This document shows, one piece after another, positions 14,945 to 21,515 of a stretch of DNA of 21,515 nt. The stretch lies in NCBI GenBank assembly GCA_027056615.1, contig JALUKJ010000349.1:1-21515 (forward strand). Reading direction: 5' to 3'. The stretch comes from Campylobacteraceae bacterium. Lineage in GTDB: Bacteria; Campylobacterota; Campylobacteria; Campylobacterales; Sulfurovaceae. A model generated the notes under the pieces. That model ran no database searches and was not told the origin of the DNA. It worked only from the letters and a program-made list of their open reading frames with translations. Every line of letters starts with the position of its first letter. Within the stretch, counting starts at the first letter, position 1. Made by a program: the position numbers and the translations under genes.

Positions 14945-16399
14945 TTACTTAGAAAGTTTTTCAAGTAGTCTAGTTATCATCCGAACTCCTGCACCTGAAC
15001 CACCAATAGGATTCTCGCCCCAAGTATGTTCTACATAGGCAGGTCCTGCAATGTCAATATGTACCCATTTGTCTTTATTTGCTTTATCAATAAAGTTATC
15101 TAAAAAAATACCTGCTGTAATAGCTCCACCATAAGGGGTATTTGAGATATTTGAGATGTCTGCTATATTTGATTTTAGGCATGTTCTAAGGTGTTTGTTA
15201 AAGTCTAGTTTTGTAGCTAGTTCACCAGAATCTTTAGATGCTTCTATGACCATATCTTTTGGAGTATCACAATTTCCCATAATACTAGAGGTATATTGTC
15301 CTACAGCCACAACAGAAGCCCCTGTAAGTGTTGCTAAATCAAACATATAGTCTGCTTCTACCTCTTGTTGTGCATAAGCTAAAACATCAGCAAGAACTAA
15401 ACGTCCTTCTGCATCGGTATTTCTTACCTCAATAGTTTTTCCATTTTTAGCAGTAAGTACATCATCAGGTTTATAAGCATCACCACCTATCATGTTCTCA
15501 ACAGCTCCTATAAATCCATGAACCTCAACAGGTAGATTCATTTGGGCGACGGCTTTCATAATCCCCAATACAGCAGAACCACCACTTTTGTCAAGCTTCA
15601 TACTTACCATAGAAGTAGATGGTTTAAGGCTAAGTCCACCTGAATCGTAAGTAAGACCTTTCCCTATAAGAGAGATAACTGCTTTAGGGTTTTTAGGCTT
15701 ATGAGCCAAATGAATAACACGAGGTTTATGTCTAGAGGCACGAGCAACAGCAAGTAGAGCTTCCATCTTCTCTTTTCGTAGCTTTTTTGGTTTTAAGATG
15801 TTACATTCAAGTCCTAACTCATCGGCTAACCCTTGGGCAATCTGTGCCAAGGTATCAGGGTAGCAGTCATCAGGGGTAGTGTTAACAATATCTCGTGTAA
15901 AGTTAGTAGCATCTGCTGTAATTTGTGCTAGTTCAATAGCTTTAGCACATGTTTCCATATCAAGCTCAAAAGCATGATACTCTTCTAGTGAGATAATTAC
16001 ATCTTCAATTTTTCGTTTTGATTTTTCTGTTTTGTATTTATCAAAACTATATTCTCCTAAAAGAAGCCCCTCTACCATAGCTCTAAGGTTATGAGTTGAG
16101 TCTTTATCTTCAAAATAACAAGCTACTTTAAGGCTTTTGTACTTAGTTGAGTTTAGTGCTTGAATTGCTTTTGCCATAGCAGTTCTAAGATTTGTATCAT
16201 TAAGTTCTTCTACACCAACATAGAGTCTATCTTTTTCTATAAGTAAATATTTTTCATCTTGTTCTGCTTTGAAATTAGCTTTTTTTAGTAGTTTTCTATT
16301 TTTGACAAAGTTGTGTTTAAAATCTTTATTAATTATTAAAATAAGCTCTATCTCTGCATCTATTTCGTTTATTGGGCTTATGGTTAGTTCAAAATTCAT
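14945..16399 (-). CDS. pepA: Leucyl aminopeptidase (family M17, PepA-like)
   Basis: This cytosolic enzyme removes N-terminal residues from peptides with two metal ions. The 484-residue protein keeps every active-site residue of the M17 family: K247 and D252 in GKGLTYDSGG, K259, D270 in MKLDKSGG, D329 and E331 in NTDAEGRLVLAD, and R333. These match E. coli PepA positions with a constant shift of 23. The N-terminal half is the variable macro-like domain. AAGGA precedes the ATG. E. coli PepA also binds DNA in Xer recombination and pyrimidine control; whether this protein does so cannot be seen here. The MITE-like copy C lies just upstream, between it and trpB. Confidence 0.94.
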   Translation of the reverse strand: MNFELTISPINEIDAEIELILIINKDFKHNFVKNRKLLKKANFKAEQDEKYLLIEKDRLYVGVEELNDTNLRTAMAKAIQALNSTKYKSLKVACYFEDKDSTHNLRAMVEGLLLGEYSFDKYKTEKSKRKIEDVIISLEEYHAFELDMETCAKAIELAQITADATNFTRDIVNTTPDDCYPDTLAQIAQGLADELGLECNILKPKKLRKEKMEALLAVARASRHKPRVIHLAHKPKNPKAVISLIGKGLTYDSGGLSLKPSTSMVSMKLDKSGGSAVLGIMKAVAQMNLPVEVHGFIGAVENMIGGDAYKPDDVLTAKNGKTIEVRNTDAEGRLVLADVLAYAQQEVEADYMFDLATLTGASVVAVGQYTSSIMGNCDTPKDMVIEASKDSGELATKLDFNKHLRTCLKSNIADISNISNTPYGGAITAGIFLDNFIDKANKDKWVHIDIAGPAYVEHTWGENPIGGSGAGVRMITRLLEKLSK

Positions 16400-16422
16400 A
16401 TTATTTTTTTCCTTCTTTTTTT

Positions 16423-16576
16423 AATTATGCTAAAATCTTGTAGGTTCGATTTTATCGAACGTGATATTAAAATTCAATTTTTATAAATATCATTTTGTTT
16501 TTTGTATTTGGTTTTGACGTTCGATAAAATCGAACCTACAGTTTCTAAACATTAATTTTTTAATTCATTGACATTG
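16423..16576. mobile_element. MITE-like nested palindrome, copy C
   Basis: Perfect 24-nt inverted arms lie at 16439-16462 and 16517-16540, each containing a 17-nt palindrome (gttcgattttatcgaac on the left). The 54-bp middle differs completely from copies A and B, while the sequence beyond the right arm (to ttaattcattgacattg at 16560-16576) matches their end repeat. The outer gttcccacc/ggtgggaa host repeat is absent. The stem could also act as a terminator for trpB, which stops 20 bp to the right, and it fills the trpB-aminopeptidase gap. Confidence 0.7.
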
Positions 16577-16596
16577 ATGTTTACACCAGAACAATT

Positions 16597-17856
16597 TTAC
16601 CTAAATTGTTCGGCTAAAATATCTTGTGCTTGTATCATATCTTTATCTCCTCGTCCAGAGAGGTTAATTAAAATGGTTTTTCCCTCTACCTCCTCTTTTT
16701 TCATCTTCTTTAAGTAAGCAATAGCATGAGAAGACTCAAATGCAGGTATAATTCCTTCAGCTTGTGAGAGCCAAACAAAAGCATCTATTGCTTCTTCATC
16801 TGTAATATGATTGTAAGTGACAATATTGTTATCTTTAAAGTAGGCATGTTCTGGTCCAATTCCTGGGTAGTCCAGACCAGCACTAATAGAGTGTGCTTCT
16901 TGAATTTGCCCATCTTCATCTTGTAGTAGGTAGCTAAGTTGCCCATGCAATACCCCTGGGCTTCCTTTTTCTAAAGAACAACCATGTTTTTTAGAGTCAA
17001 CTCCTAAACCTCCTGCTTCTATTCCAATACACTCTACTGATTCATCCTCTATAAAGTGGTTAAAGATACCAAGAGCATTAGAACCACCACCAATACAAGC
17101 AATAATCTTATCAGGTAAGCAAGACTCAACAGCCTCTAACTGTTGTTTAGCCTCCCAACCAATAATAGATTGAATATCACGAACCATCATAGGGTAGGGG
17201 TGTGGTCCTGCAACTGTTCCTATAATGTAGTAGGTATCACGAGCATTAGTTACCCAGTGGCGAATAGCATCATTCATTGCATCTTTTAAACTTTTGCTTC
17301 CTGACTCAACAGAATTAACTTTAGCACCAAGAAGTTTCATTCTAAATACATTTAACTCTTGACGTTTAACATCTTTTGCACCCATAAAAATTTCACACTC
17401 TAAGCCAAAAAGTGCAGCTACCGTAGCAGTTGCTACACCATGTTGTCCTGCACCAGTTTCAGCAATAACTTTTTTCTTACCTAAACGTTTAGCTAGTATA
17501 GCTTGTGCAATACAGTGATTAATCTTATGGGCTCCTGTATGGTTAAGGTCTTCACGTTTAAGGTAAATTTTTGCATTTAACTCTTTTGAAAGGTTCTCTG
17601 CAAAATAGAGAGCAGATGGACGACCAACATAGTTTTTATAGTAGTAGTCAATCTCTGACCAAAAATCTTTGTTAAAACGTACAGCTTCGTAATCTTTACG
17701 TAACTGTTCAAGAACTGGCATAAGCGTTTCTGGAACAAAACGACCACCAAATCTGTGTTTATCATCTTGTGAACCAAAATGACCATTGTTATCTGGGTCA
17801 TGTGGACTAGGAGTAGGGATATATATTTTTTCATTTAAAGATAAATTATCTTGCAT
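16597..17856 (-). CDS. trpB: Tryptophan synthase beta subunit
   Basis: TrpB joins indole and serine to make tryptophan using PLP. The 419-residue protein has the PLP lysine in [10 protein letters not shown] (K111), [12 protein letters not shown] (133-144, with the catalytic Glu) and the phosphate-binding GGGSN (256-260). [18 protein letters not shown] marks it as the common TrpB1 type that works with an alpha subunit. About 25 extra N-terminal residues precede that core. No trpA or other trp gene is adjacent. A TATAAT box gives a 5' leader of only about 22 nt, too short for a Trp attenuator, and a 19-bp palindrome lies farther upstream. Confidence 0.96.
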   Translation of the reverse strand: MQDNLSLNEKIYIPTPSPHDPDNNGHFGSQDDKHRFGGRFVPETLMPVLEQLRKDYEAVRFNKDFWSEIDYYYKNYVGRPSALYFAENLSKELNAKIYLKREDLNHTGAHKINHCIAQAILAKRLGKKKVIAETGAGQHGVATATVAALFGLECEIFMGAKDVKRQELNVFRMKLLGAKVNSVESGSKSLKDAMNDAIRHWVTNARDTYYIIGTVAGPHPYPMMVRDIQSIIGWEAKQQLEAVESCLPDKIIACIGGGSNALGIFNHFIEDESVECIGIEAGGLGVDSKKHGCSLEKGSPGVLHGQLSYLLQDEDGQIQEAHSISAGLDYPGIGPEHAYFKDNNIVTYNHITDEEAIDAFVWLSQAEGIIPAFESSHAIAYLKKMKKEEVEGKTILINLSGRGDKDMIQAQDILAEQFR

Positions 17857-17885
17857 TATGCTCTCTCAATATAAAAAGTTGATGG

Positions 17886-17891
17886 ATTATA
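17886..17891 (-). promoter_or_regulatory. -10 box (TATAAT) of trpB
   Basis: TATAAT on the minus strand lies 29 bp before the ATG, with GAGAG as ribosome-binding site. Predicted transcription start is near 17879. Confidence 0.5.
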
Positions 17892-17925
17892 ACCAATGAG
17901 AGGTTAATAATAGAAATATTAAGAG

Positions 17926-17944
17926 TTATACTAAACTAGTATAA
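17926..17944. promoter_or_regulatory. 19-bp palindrome upstream of trpB, operator candidate
   Basis: The arms ttatacta and tagtataa are perfect 8-bp inverted repeats around AAC. The site is centred about 55 bp upstream of the predicted trpB transcription start, a position that would suit an activator. The AT content makes chance a real alternative. Confidence 0.4.
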
Positions 17945-18052
17945 AGCCCTATATATAGTTGATTCAATTAATAAAAGAGTGATTAATATCTAAATATTTG
18001 TTTCTTTATGTTTTTTTTTAATGGTTTTATGTTCCTTTAAGTTAAAATGTAT

Positions 18053-18058
18053 TATAAT
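18053..18058 (+). promoter_or_regulatory. -10 box (TATAAT) of the small RNA
   Basis: An exact TATAAT lies 6 bp before A18065, the base at which the 12-bp closing stem of the predicted RNA begins. Promoter and fold thus agree on the 5' end. No plus-strand gene follows within 700 bp. Confidence 0.6.
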
Positions 18059-18064
18059 TCTCTT

Positions 18065-18196
18065 ACGACGACATATAGGATGGCACTTTAGCTCTCCCCT
18101 ATTTCCTGAATTAGTATTATGTTCTTTCGAGAACGTTCTCTAAAACTGTCTAGGGTGTCATCATATAATGAATATTTTTTTCAATATGTCGTTGTA
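18065..18196 (+). ncRNA. Probable structured small RNA, family unassigned (6S-like?)
   Basis: The stretch lies in a 360-bp space without an ORF and contains long-range complementarity. A 12-bp closing stem pairs 18065-18076 with 18184-18195 (one G-U), an 8-bp stem pairs 18079-18086 with 18155-18162 (one G-U), CCCTA (18097-18101) can pair with TAGGG (18151-18155), and GTTCT-TTCG-AGAAC (18121-18134) is an apical hairpin. It has its own TATAAT and a candidate terminator at 18218-18245, giving a transcript of about 130-180 nt. It lacks the conserved motifs of tmRNA, RNase P RNA and SRP RNA. 6S RNA is the most plausible known family from size and rod-like fold, but I cannot confirm it. It converges on the asparaginase gene. 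Confidence 0.6.
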
Positions 18197-18216
18197 CCGA
18201 AGATTACAAAGAGTGT

Positions 18217-18711
18217 CTATTTTGACTTTTCAAAATATCCTTTTTCTTTGTTTTTAACTACTCTTTTGTAATCTTTAATTATTCCATTCATGGATATATA
18301 TACTCCTCCTTTTTGAATATTCTGTAAATATCCAAAGGCAGAACTTAGGTTAAATGTCGATTCTATGGGATTTACAGAATATGGTACCATGGAACCTGTT
18401 AATATTATTTTCTTTTTTATCCCTTTTTGGAAAATATATTGAGCTGTTTTATCTATGGTATCTGTACCATGAACTATAATAATATATTCTCTTTTTGTCT
18501 TTTTTATAGCTTGAACAATAATTTCTCTGTCATTATCTGTTATATCAAGACTATCTTTCCCGATAATATTTTTAATTTTAAATTTTGTTAATGCATTTCT
18601 AGCAATTGCTTTTATCGCTTCTCCTGTTGGTTCAATGTCTAAATTACCAGTTCTTGGATTATATACTTTATTAAAAGTACCACCTGTATTTATAATTAAT
18701 ATTTTTTTCAT
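18217..18711 (-). CDS. Single-domain asparaginase-like protein
   Basis: The 164 residues correspond to the N-terminal domain of type I/II L-asparaginase, about half of the usual 330. Catalytic residues are present: T12 in NTGGT, S54 in GKDSLD, T83-D84 in HGTDT and K101 before ILTGSMVP. The C-terminal domain, which shapes the active site of the neighbouring subunit in the tetramer, is missing, and no room for it exists downstream because the small RNA lies there. Short asparaginase-domain proteins of this size do occur as separate genes in bacteria (recalled, not checked), so this need not be a broken gene. There is no clear ribosome-binding site. Activity on asparagine is uncertain. It is divergent from fabI. 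Confidence 0.8.
   Translation of the reverse strand: MKKILIINTGGTFNKVYNPRTGNLDIEPTGEAIKAIARNALTKFKIKNIIGKDSLDITDNDREIIVQAIKKTKREYIIIVHGTDTIDKTAQYIFQKGIKKKIILTGSMVPYSVNPIESTFNLSSAFGYLQNIQKGGVYISMNGIIKDYKRVVKNKEKGYFEKSK
18218..18245 (+). terminator. Candidate terminator of the small RNA
   Basis: An 8-bp stem (TATTTTGA / TCAAAATA) with a CTTT loop is followed by TCCTTTTT on the plus strand. It overlaps the last codons of the asparaginase gene on the opposite strand, so part of the sequence is constrained by coding. Confidence 0.5.
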
Positions 18712-18809
18712 AGTTTTTTTTCTTTTCTTTTTTTAGTTCTTATATTTTTAATTATATTCTATCTCAATCGTGATAAAATGCCACATTAAATTTAATTGGA
18801 GACAAATCA

Positions 18810-19631
18810 ATGATTATGAAAGGCAAAAAAGGTATCATACTTGGAATTGCAAATAAAAAGTCTATTGCGTTCGGAATTGCACACGCGTGTAGAGAACAGG
18901 GAGCAGAGGTAGCTATTACATTTTTAAATGAACGTTTTGAAAGAAAGTTAGCACCAGTAGCCGAAGATTTAGGTTGTGGAGAGAGATTTTACCCATGTGA
19001 TGTTAGTAAACCAGAAGAGATAAAAGCACTTAAAGAGAGTATTGAAAAAGATATGGGTCAAATAGATTTTATTGTTCACTCTATTGCTTTTGCTCCAAAA
19101 GAGGGACTCTCTGGACGTTTCTATGATATTTCAAAAGAGGCATTTAATATTGCTATGGATATTTCAGTCTACTCTCTTATTGAGATTGTAAGAGAGTTAA
19201 AGCCTGTTCTATCAGATAACTCATCTGTTCTTACACTTACTTACTATGGTGGAGTAAAATATATTCCAAACTATAACCTTATGGGTATTGCTAAAGCTAC
19301 TTTAGAGATGACAACAAAGTATCTAGCAGAAGATTTAGGACGAGATGGTATTCGTGTCAATGCTATTTCAGCAGGACCTATTAAAACTCTAGCAGCAGCA
19401 GGAATTGGTGAATTTGGCTTTATGTTAAAATGGAATGCAGCTCATGCACCACTAAAAAGAAATATAACCATAAAAGATGTTGGAAACTCTGGTATGTACT
19501 TGCTTTCAGAGCTTAGTGCAGGAGTTACAGGTGAAGTTCACTATGTCGATGGAGGGTTTAACATTATGGGAATGCCAGCAGTTGAGGTTAACGAAGATGG
19601 AAAACAGGTTATTGCTTGGAATGGTGAATAA
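18810..19631 (+). CDS. fabI: Enoyl-[acyl-carrier-protein] reductase (NADH)
   Basis: FabI reduces the enoyl-ACP double bond in the last step of each fatty-acid elongation cycle. The 273-residue short-chain dehydrogenase has the FabI-type cofactor motif GIANKKSIAFGIA (12-24), SIAFAPKEGLSGRF (91-104) and the catalytic Y145, Y155 and K162 (Y-x6-K) in LTYYGGVKYIPNYNLMGIAKA. All correspond to E. coli FabI with a shift of one. Two in-frame ATGs (codons 1 and 3) are possible; GGAG at suitable distance favours the first. It is followed after 6 bp by rlmB. It is divergent from the asparaginase gene, with a GATAAAAT -10-like sequence upstream. Confidence 0.97.
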   Translation: MIMKGKKGIILGIANKKSIAFGIAHACREQGAEVAITFLNERFERKLAPVAEDLGCGERFYPCDVSKPEEIKALKESIEKDMGQIDFIVHSIAFAPKEGLSGRFYDISKEAFNIAMDISVYSLIEIVRELKPVLSDNSSVLTLTYYGGVKYIPNYNLMGIAKATLEMTTKYLAEDLGRDGIRVNAISAGPIKTLAAAGIGEFGFMLKWNAAHAPLKRNITIKDVGNSGMYLLSELSAGVTGEVHYVDGGFNIMGMPAVEVNEDGKQVIAWNGE

Positions 19632-19637
19632 AAATAT

Positions 19638-20393
19638 ATGAAAGACTCAGCAGAGTATCTCGCTAAACGGGTTTTTTTTGACAAAATCATTACTATCTAT
19701 GGACGTAATGCAGTTTTAGAAGCCTTAGAAGACAATACTATTATCATTCATAAGTTACACTTTTCAGACTCTAATAAAAGTGTAGCTCAACTTGACAAAA
19801 TGGTAACTATAGCTAAAAAAAGAGATATTAAGATAGCCTACCACGACAAAAAGGCTCTCTCTCGTATCTCTAAAAATGCCAAACAAGACCAAGGTGTAGC
19901 TCTTGATATTGTTTTAGAGAAGTCATTAACCCAAGAGGAGTTTTTAGCTCAAAATAGCTCTTTTAGAATCTTAGCACTTGATGGTATTCATAACCCTCAA
20001 AACTTAGGTATGATTATTCGTTCTGCAGCAGCAGGAGAGATTGATGCTATCTTACTTCCTATTAAAAACTCAGCTCAAATTAGCCCATTGGTTATTAAAG
20101 CTTCTGTAGGTACAGTTTTTAAAATGCCTATTATTAAGGTAAAAAATCTAGCAAATAGTTTAGAGCTATTTAAAGAGGCACAGGCTACTATCTATACACT
20201 CTCTTCTCATGCAACAAAAAGTTATAAAGATGAACAATATGGAGAAAAAACTATTTTTGTACTAGGAAATGAGAGTGAGGGTGTAAGCAAAAAGATAGAG
20301 GCTTTAAGTACAACTTCTATTGCTATTCCTATGAGACGAGGGGTTGAGTCTCTAAATGTAGCTGTTACAGCTTCGCTTTTGGCATTTTTGTAA
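19638..20393 (+). CDS. rlmB: 23S rRNA (guanosine 2'-O)-methyltransferase, TrmH/RlmB family
   Basis: RlmB methylates the 2'-O of G2251 in the peptidyl-transferase region of 23S rRNA. The 251-residue protein has an N-terminal substrate-binding domain opening with IYGRNAVLEAL (20-30) and a SPOUT domain with motif 1 HNPQNLGMIIRSA (118-130), motif 2 VLGNESEGV (208-216) and motif 3 IPMRRGVESLNVAVTASL (230-247). The family contains close relatives of different targets, so the exact nucleotide is inferred. It lies 6 bp after fabI, with GGTGA in the end of fabI as ribosome-binding site, and is probably cotranscribed. Confidence 0.92.
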   Translation: MKDSAEYLAKRVFFDKIITIYGRNAVLEALEDNTIIIHKLHFSDSNKSVAQLDKMVTIAKKRDIKIAYHDKKALSRISKNAKQDQGVALDIVLEKSLTQEEFLAQNSSFRILALDGIHNPQNLGMIIRSAAAGEIDAILLPIKNSAQISPLVIKASVGTVFKMPIIKVKNLANSLELFKEAQATIYTLSSHATKSYKDEQYGEKTIFVLGNESEGVSKKIEALSTTSIAIPMRRGVESLNVAVTASLLAFL

Positions 20394-20477
20394 ATATCTT
20401 AAGCCATCTCTTAATTTAAAAGTAATATTAAAGATAAAAATACTAAAATAATTAAATATTATAAATAAGAGAGAATA

Positions 20478-21296
20478 ATGTTATTAAGAGGCTTGATTTT
20501 TATAGTCATATCATTTTTTTTAATTGGGTGTGGAGATAGTCTATCAGATAAAAATAGTGTTAATAATAATTGGTATAAACCAGATACAAATACCTCTTGG
20601 CAATGGCAACTTCAGGGTGATATTAATAGCTCTTATAATGTAGAAATTTACGATATAGACCTTTTTGAATCTAATAAATCTCTTATTCAAAAATTAAAAG
20701 ACAATAGAAGAAAAGTTATTTGTTATTTTAGTGCAGGAAGTTATGAAGATTGGAGAGAAGACAAATATGATTTTCCATTAGATGTCTTAGGGAATGATAT
20801 AGATGGATGGAATGGTGAAAAGTGGCTTGATATATCAAATAAAGTACTATATCCTATTATGATGTCAAGATTAGATTTGGCAGTTAAAAAAGGTTGTGAT
20901 GGAGTAGAACCTGATAATGTTGATGGATATGCAAATGATACAGGGTTTAACTTAACTGAAACTGAACAATTAGTTTATAATAAATTTATAGCAAATGAAG
21001 CACATAAAAGGGGATTAAGCGTTGGACTTAAAAATGATTTAGAGCAGATTTCTAAACTTGAACCATTCTATGATTTTAGTCTAAATGAACAGTGTTATGA
21101 GAATAATGAGTGTTATAAACTACAACCCTTTATTAATTCAAACAAACCAGTTTTAAATGCTGAATATGCTCAAAATTATGTAGATAATAACAATAGTGAA
21201 AGAGATATTATATGTATTGATAGTAGAGAGAGGAAGTTTCAAACTTTAATTTTGCCTTTAGATTTAGATGATAGTTTTAGATATAGTTGCAATTAA
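20478..21296 (+). CDS. Lipoprotein glycoside hydrolase, GH114 type (endo-alpha-1,4-polygalactosaminidase-like)
   Basis: The 272-residue protein has a lipoprotein signal (hydrophobic 5-17, lipobox LIGC with C18, Gly at +2) and a GH114 barrel. Motifs are WQWQLQGDI (41-49), IYDIDLFE (57-64), VICYFSAGSYEDWR (80-93), WLDISN and the signature GCDGVEPDNVDGY (139-151), with conserved acidic residues expected in the active site. GH114 enzymes cut alpha-1,4-linked polygalactosamine; the domain also occurs in PelA of Pel exopolysaccharide systems. No pel genes are nearby. The envelope location suggests turnover of a galactosamine-rich polymer, which is inference. AAGAGAG precedes the ATG. Confidence 0.9.
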   Translation: MLLRGLIFIVISFFLIGCGDSLSDKNSVNNNWYKPDTNTSWQWQLQGDINSSYNVEIYDIDLFESNKSLIQKLKDNRRKVICYFSAGSYEDWREDKYDFPLDVLGNDIDGWNGEKWLDISNKVLYPIMMSRLDLAVKKGCDGVEPDNVDGYANDTGFNLTETEQLVYNKFIANEAHKRGLSVGLKNDLEQISKLEPFYDFSLNEQCYENNECYKLQPFINSNKPVLNAEYAQNYVDNNNSERDIICIDSRERKFQTLILPLDLDDSFRYSCN

Positions 21297-21393
21297 TCAT
21301 AGAATTTATATGTATAATTTTTAATTTAATCTTATTAACACTTGGTTTATTAATTTGAAGTATATTTCTAAATAAACTTTAAAAAGGCTCTTC

Positions 21394-21515
21394 ATGAAAA
21401 AACTTCTACTTCTATTTCTACTTATTCCCTATCTTCTTTGTGCCAAAACAAGCACCTCTGAACTTCTCCCAAAAGAGAAGAGTGTTATCGAGGGAGAACT
21501 TGCTAATGGATTCAA
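21394..21515 (+). CDS. N-terminus of a probable M16 (insulinase-family) peptidase, cut by the window end
   Basis: Only 40 codons are visible. A signal peptide (MKKLLLLFLLIPYLLCAK) is followed by STSELLPKEKSVIEGELANGFK. The pattern 'x-G-x-L-x-NG-F-K' shortly after the signal is typical of the first strand of bacterial secreted M16 zinc proteases. The HxxEH zinc motif would lie beyond the window. AAAGG precedes the ATG. The call is therefore a well-founded guess. Confidence 0.6.
   Translation, partial: MKKLLLLFLLIPYLLCAKTSTSELLPKEKSVIEGELANGF

Noticed and set aside
15156..15350. Plus-strand open frame inside the aminopeptidase gene
   Set aside because: It is an antisense shadow of the conserved M17 coding frame.
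17857..18064. Riboswitch or Trp attenuator for trpB
   Set aside because: The TATAAT at 17886-17891 leaves a leader of only about 22 nt; there is no leader peptide and no terminator pair.
18065..18196. SRP RNA, tmRNA or RNase P RNA
   Set aside because: The conserved SRP apical motif, the tmRNA tRNA-like ends and the RNase P core motif are all absent.

Overview
The window is AT-rich, densely coded chromosomal DNA that looks like the Campylobacterota (epsilonproteobacteria), most likely a free-living Sulfurovum/Sulfurimonas-type organism. That placement is inferred from base composition, an Aer/CetB-type PAS protein, a PqiABC/MltG/ArgG/FabI/RlmB gene set with Campylobacterota-like sequences, and promoters that show a clear TATAAT -10 box with no obvious -35. 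No rRNA or tRNA gene was found.

Layout. 30-1817 (+): a family M19 dipeptidase and a DUF4395 membrane protein. 1832-2911 (-): truD. 2912-5419: an accessory island of palindromic repeats around a DUF1703-type AAA-ATPase/PD-(D/E)XK protein and a small orphan ORF that looks 5'-truncated. 5420-6202 (-): an M48 lipoprotein protease, divergent from trmL and a 44-residue membrane peptide (+). 6925-17856 is almost one long minus-strand run, in order of transcription: trpB, an M17 aminopeptidase, a VanZ-like protein, ychF, two PqiA half-proteins, pqiB, pqiC, mltG, argG and an Aer-type PAS protein. 17857-18800 holds the trpB control region, a probable structured small RNA (+) and a one-domain asparaginase (-). 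18810-20393 (+): fabI and rlmB. 20478-21296: a GH114 lipoprotein. 21394 onward: the start of a probable M16 peptidase, cut by the window end.

Functionally this is mainly housekeeping: tRNA and rRNA modification (truD, trmL, rlmB), amino-acid metabolism (argG, trpB, pepA), envelope biology (PqiABC lipid transport, MltG, M48 protease, VanZ-like) and fatty-acid synthesis (fabI).

Most unusual points: (1) four minus-strand genes without a Shine-Dalgarno (truD, the AAA-ATPase, mltG, pqiA1) all have an exact TATAAT placed exactly 5 nt before the ATG, which predicts leaderless mRNAs; (2) a family of nested-palindrome, MITE-like elements, two of which sit in opposite orientations at the same point of the same host hairpin repeat and bracket the DUF1703 cassette, one with an 11-bp flanking direct repeat; (3) a probable small RNA with its own TATAAT promoter and a 12-bp closing stem; (4) an A15 homopolymer inside pqiB that could switch off its C-terminal helical tail. 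I saw no convincing defence system or complete mobile element with a transposase.
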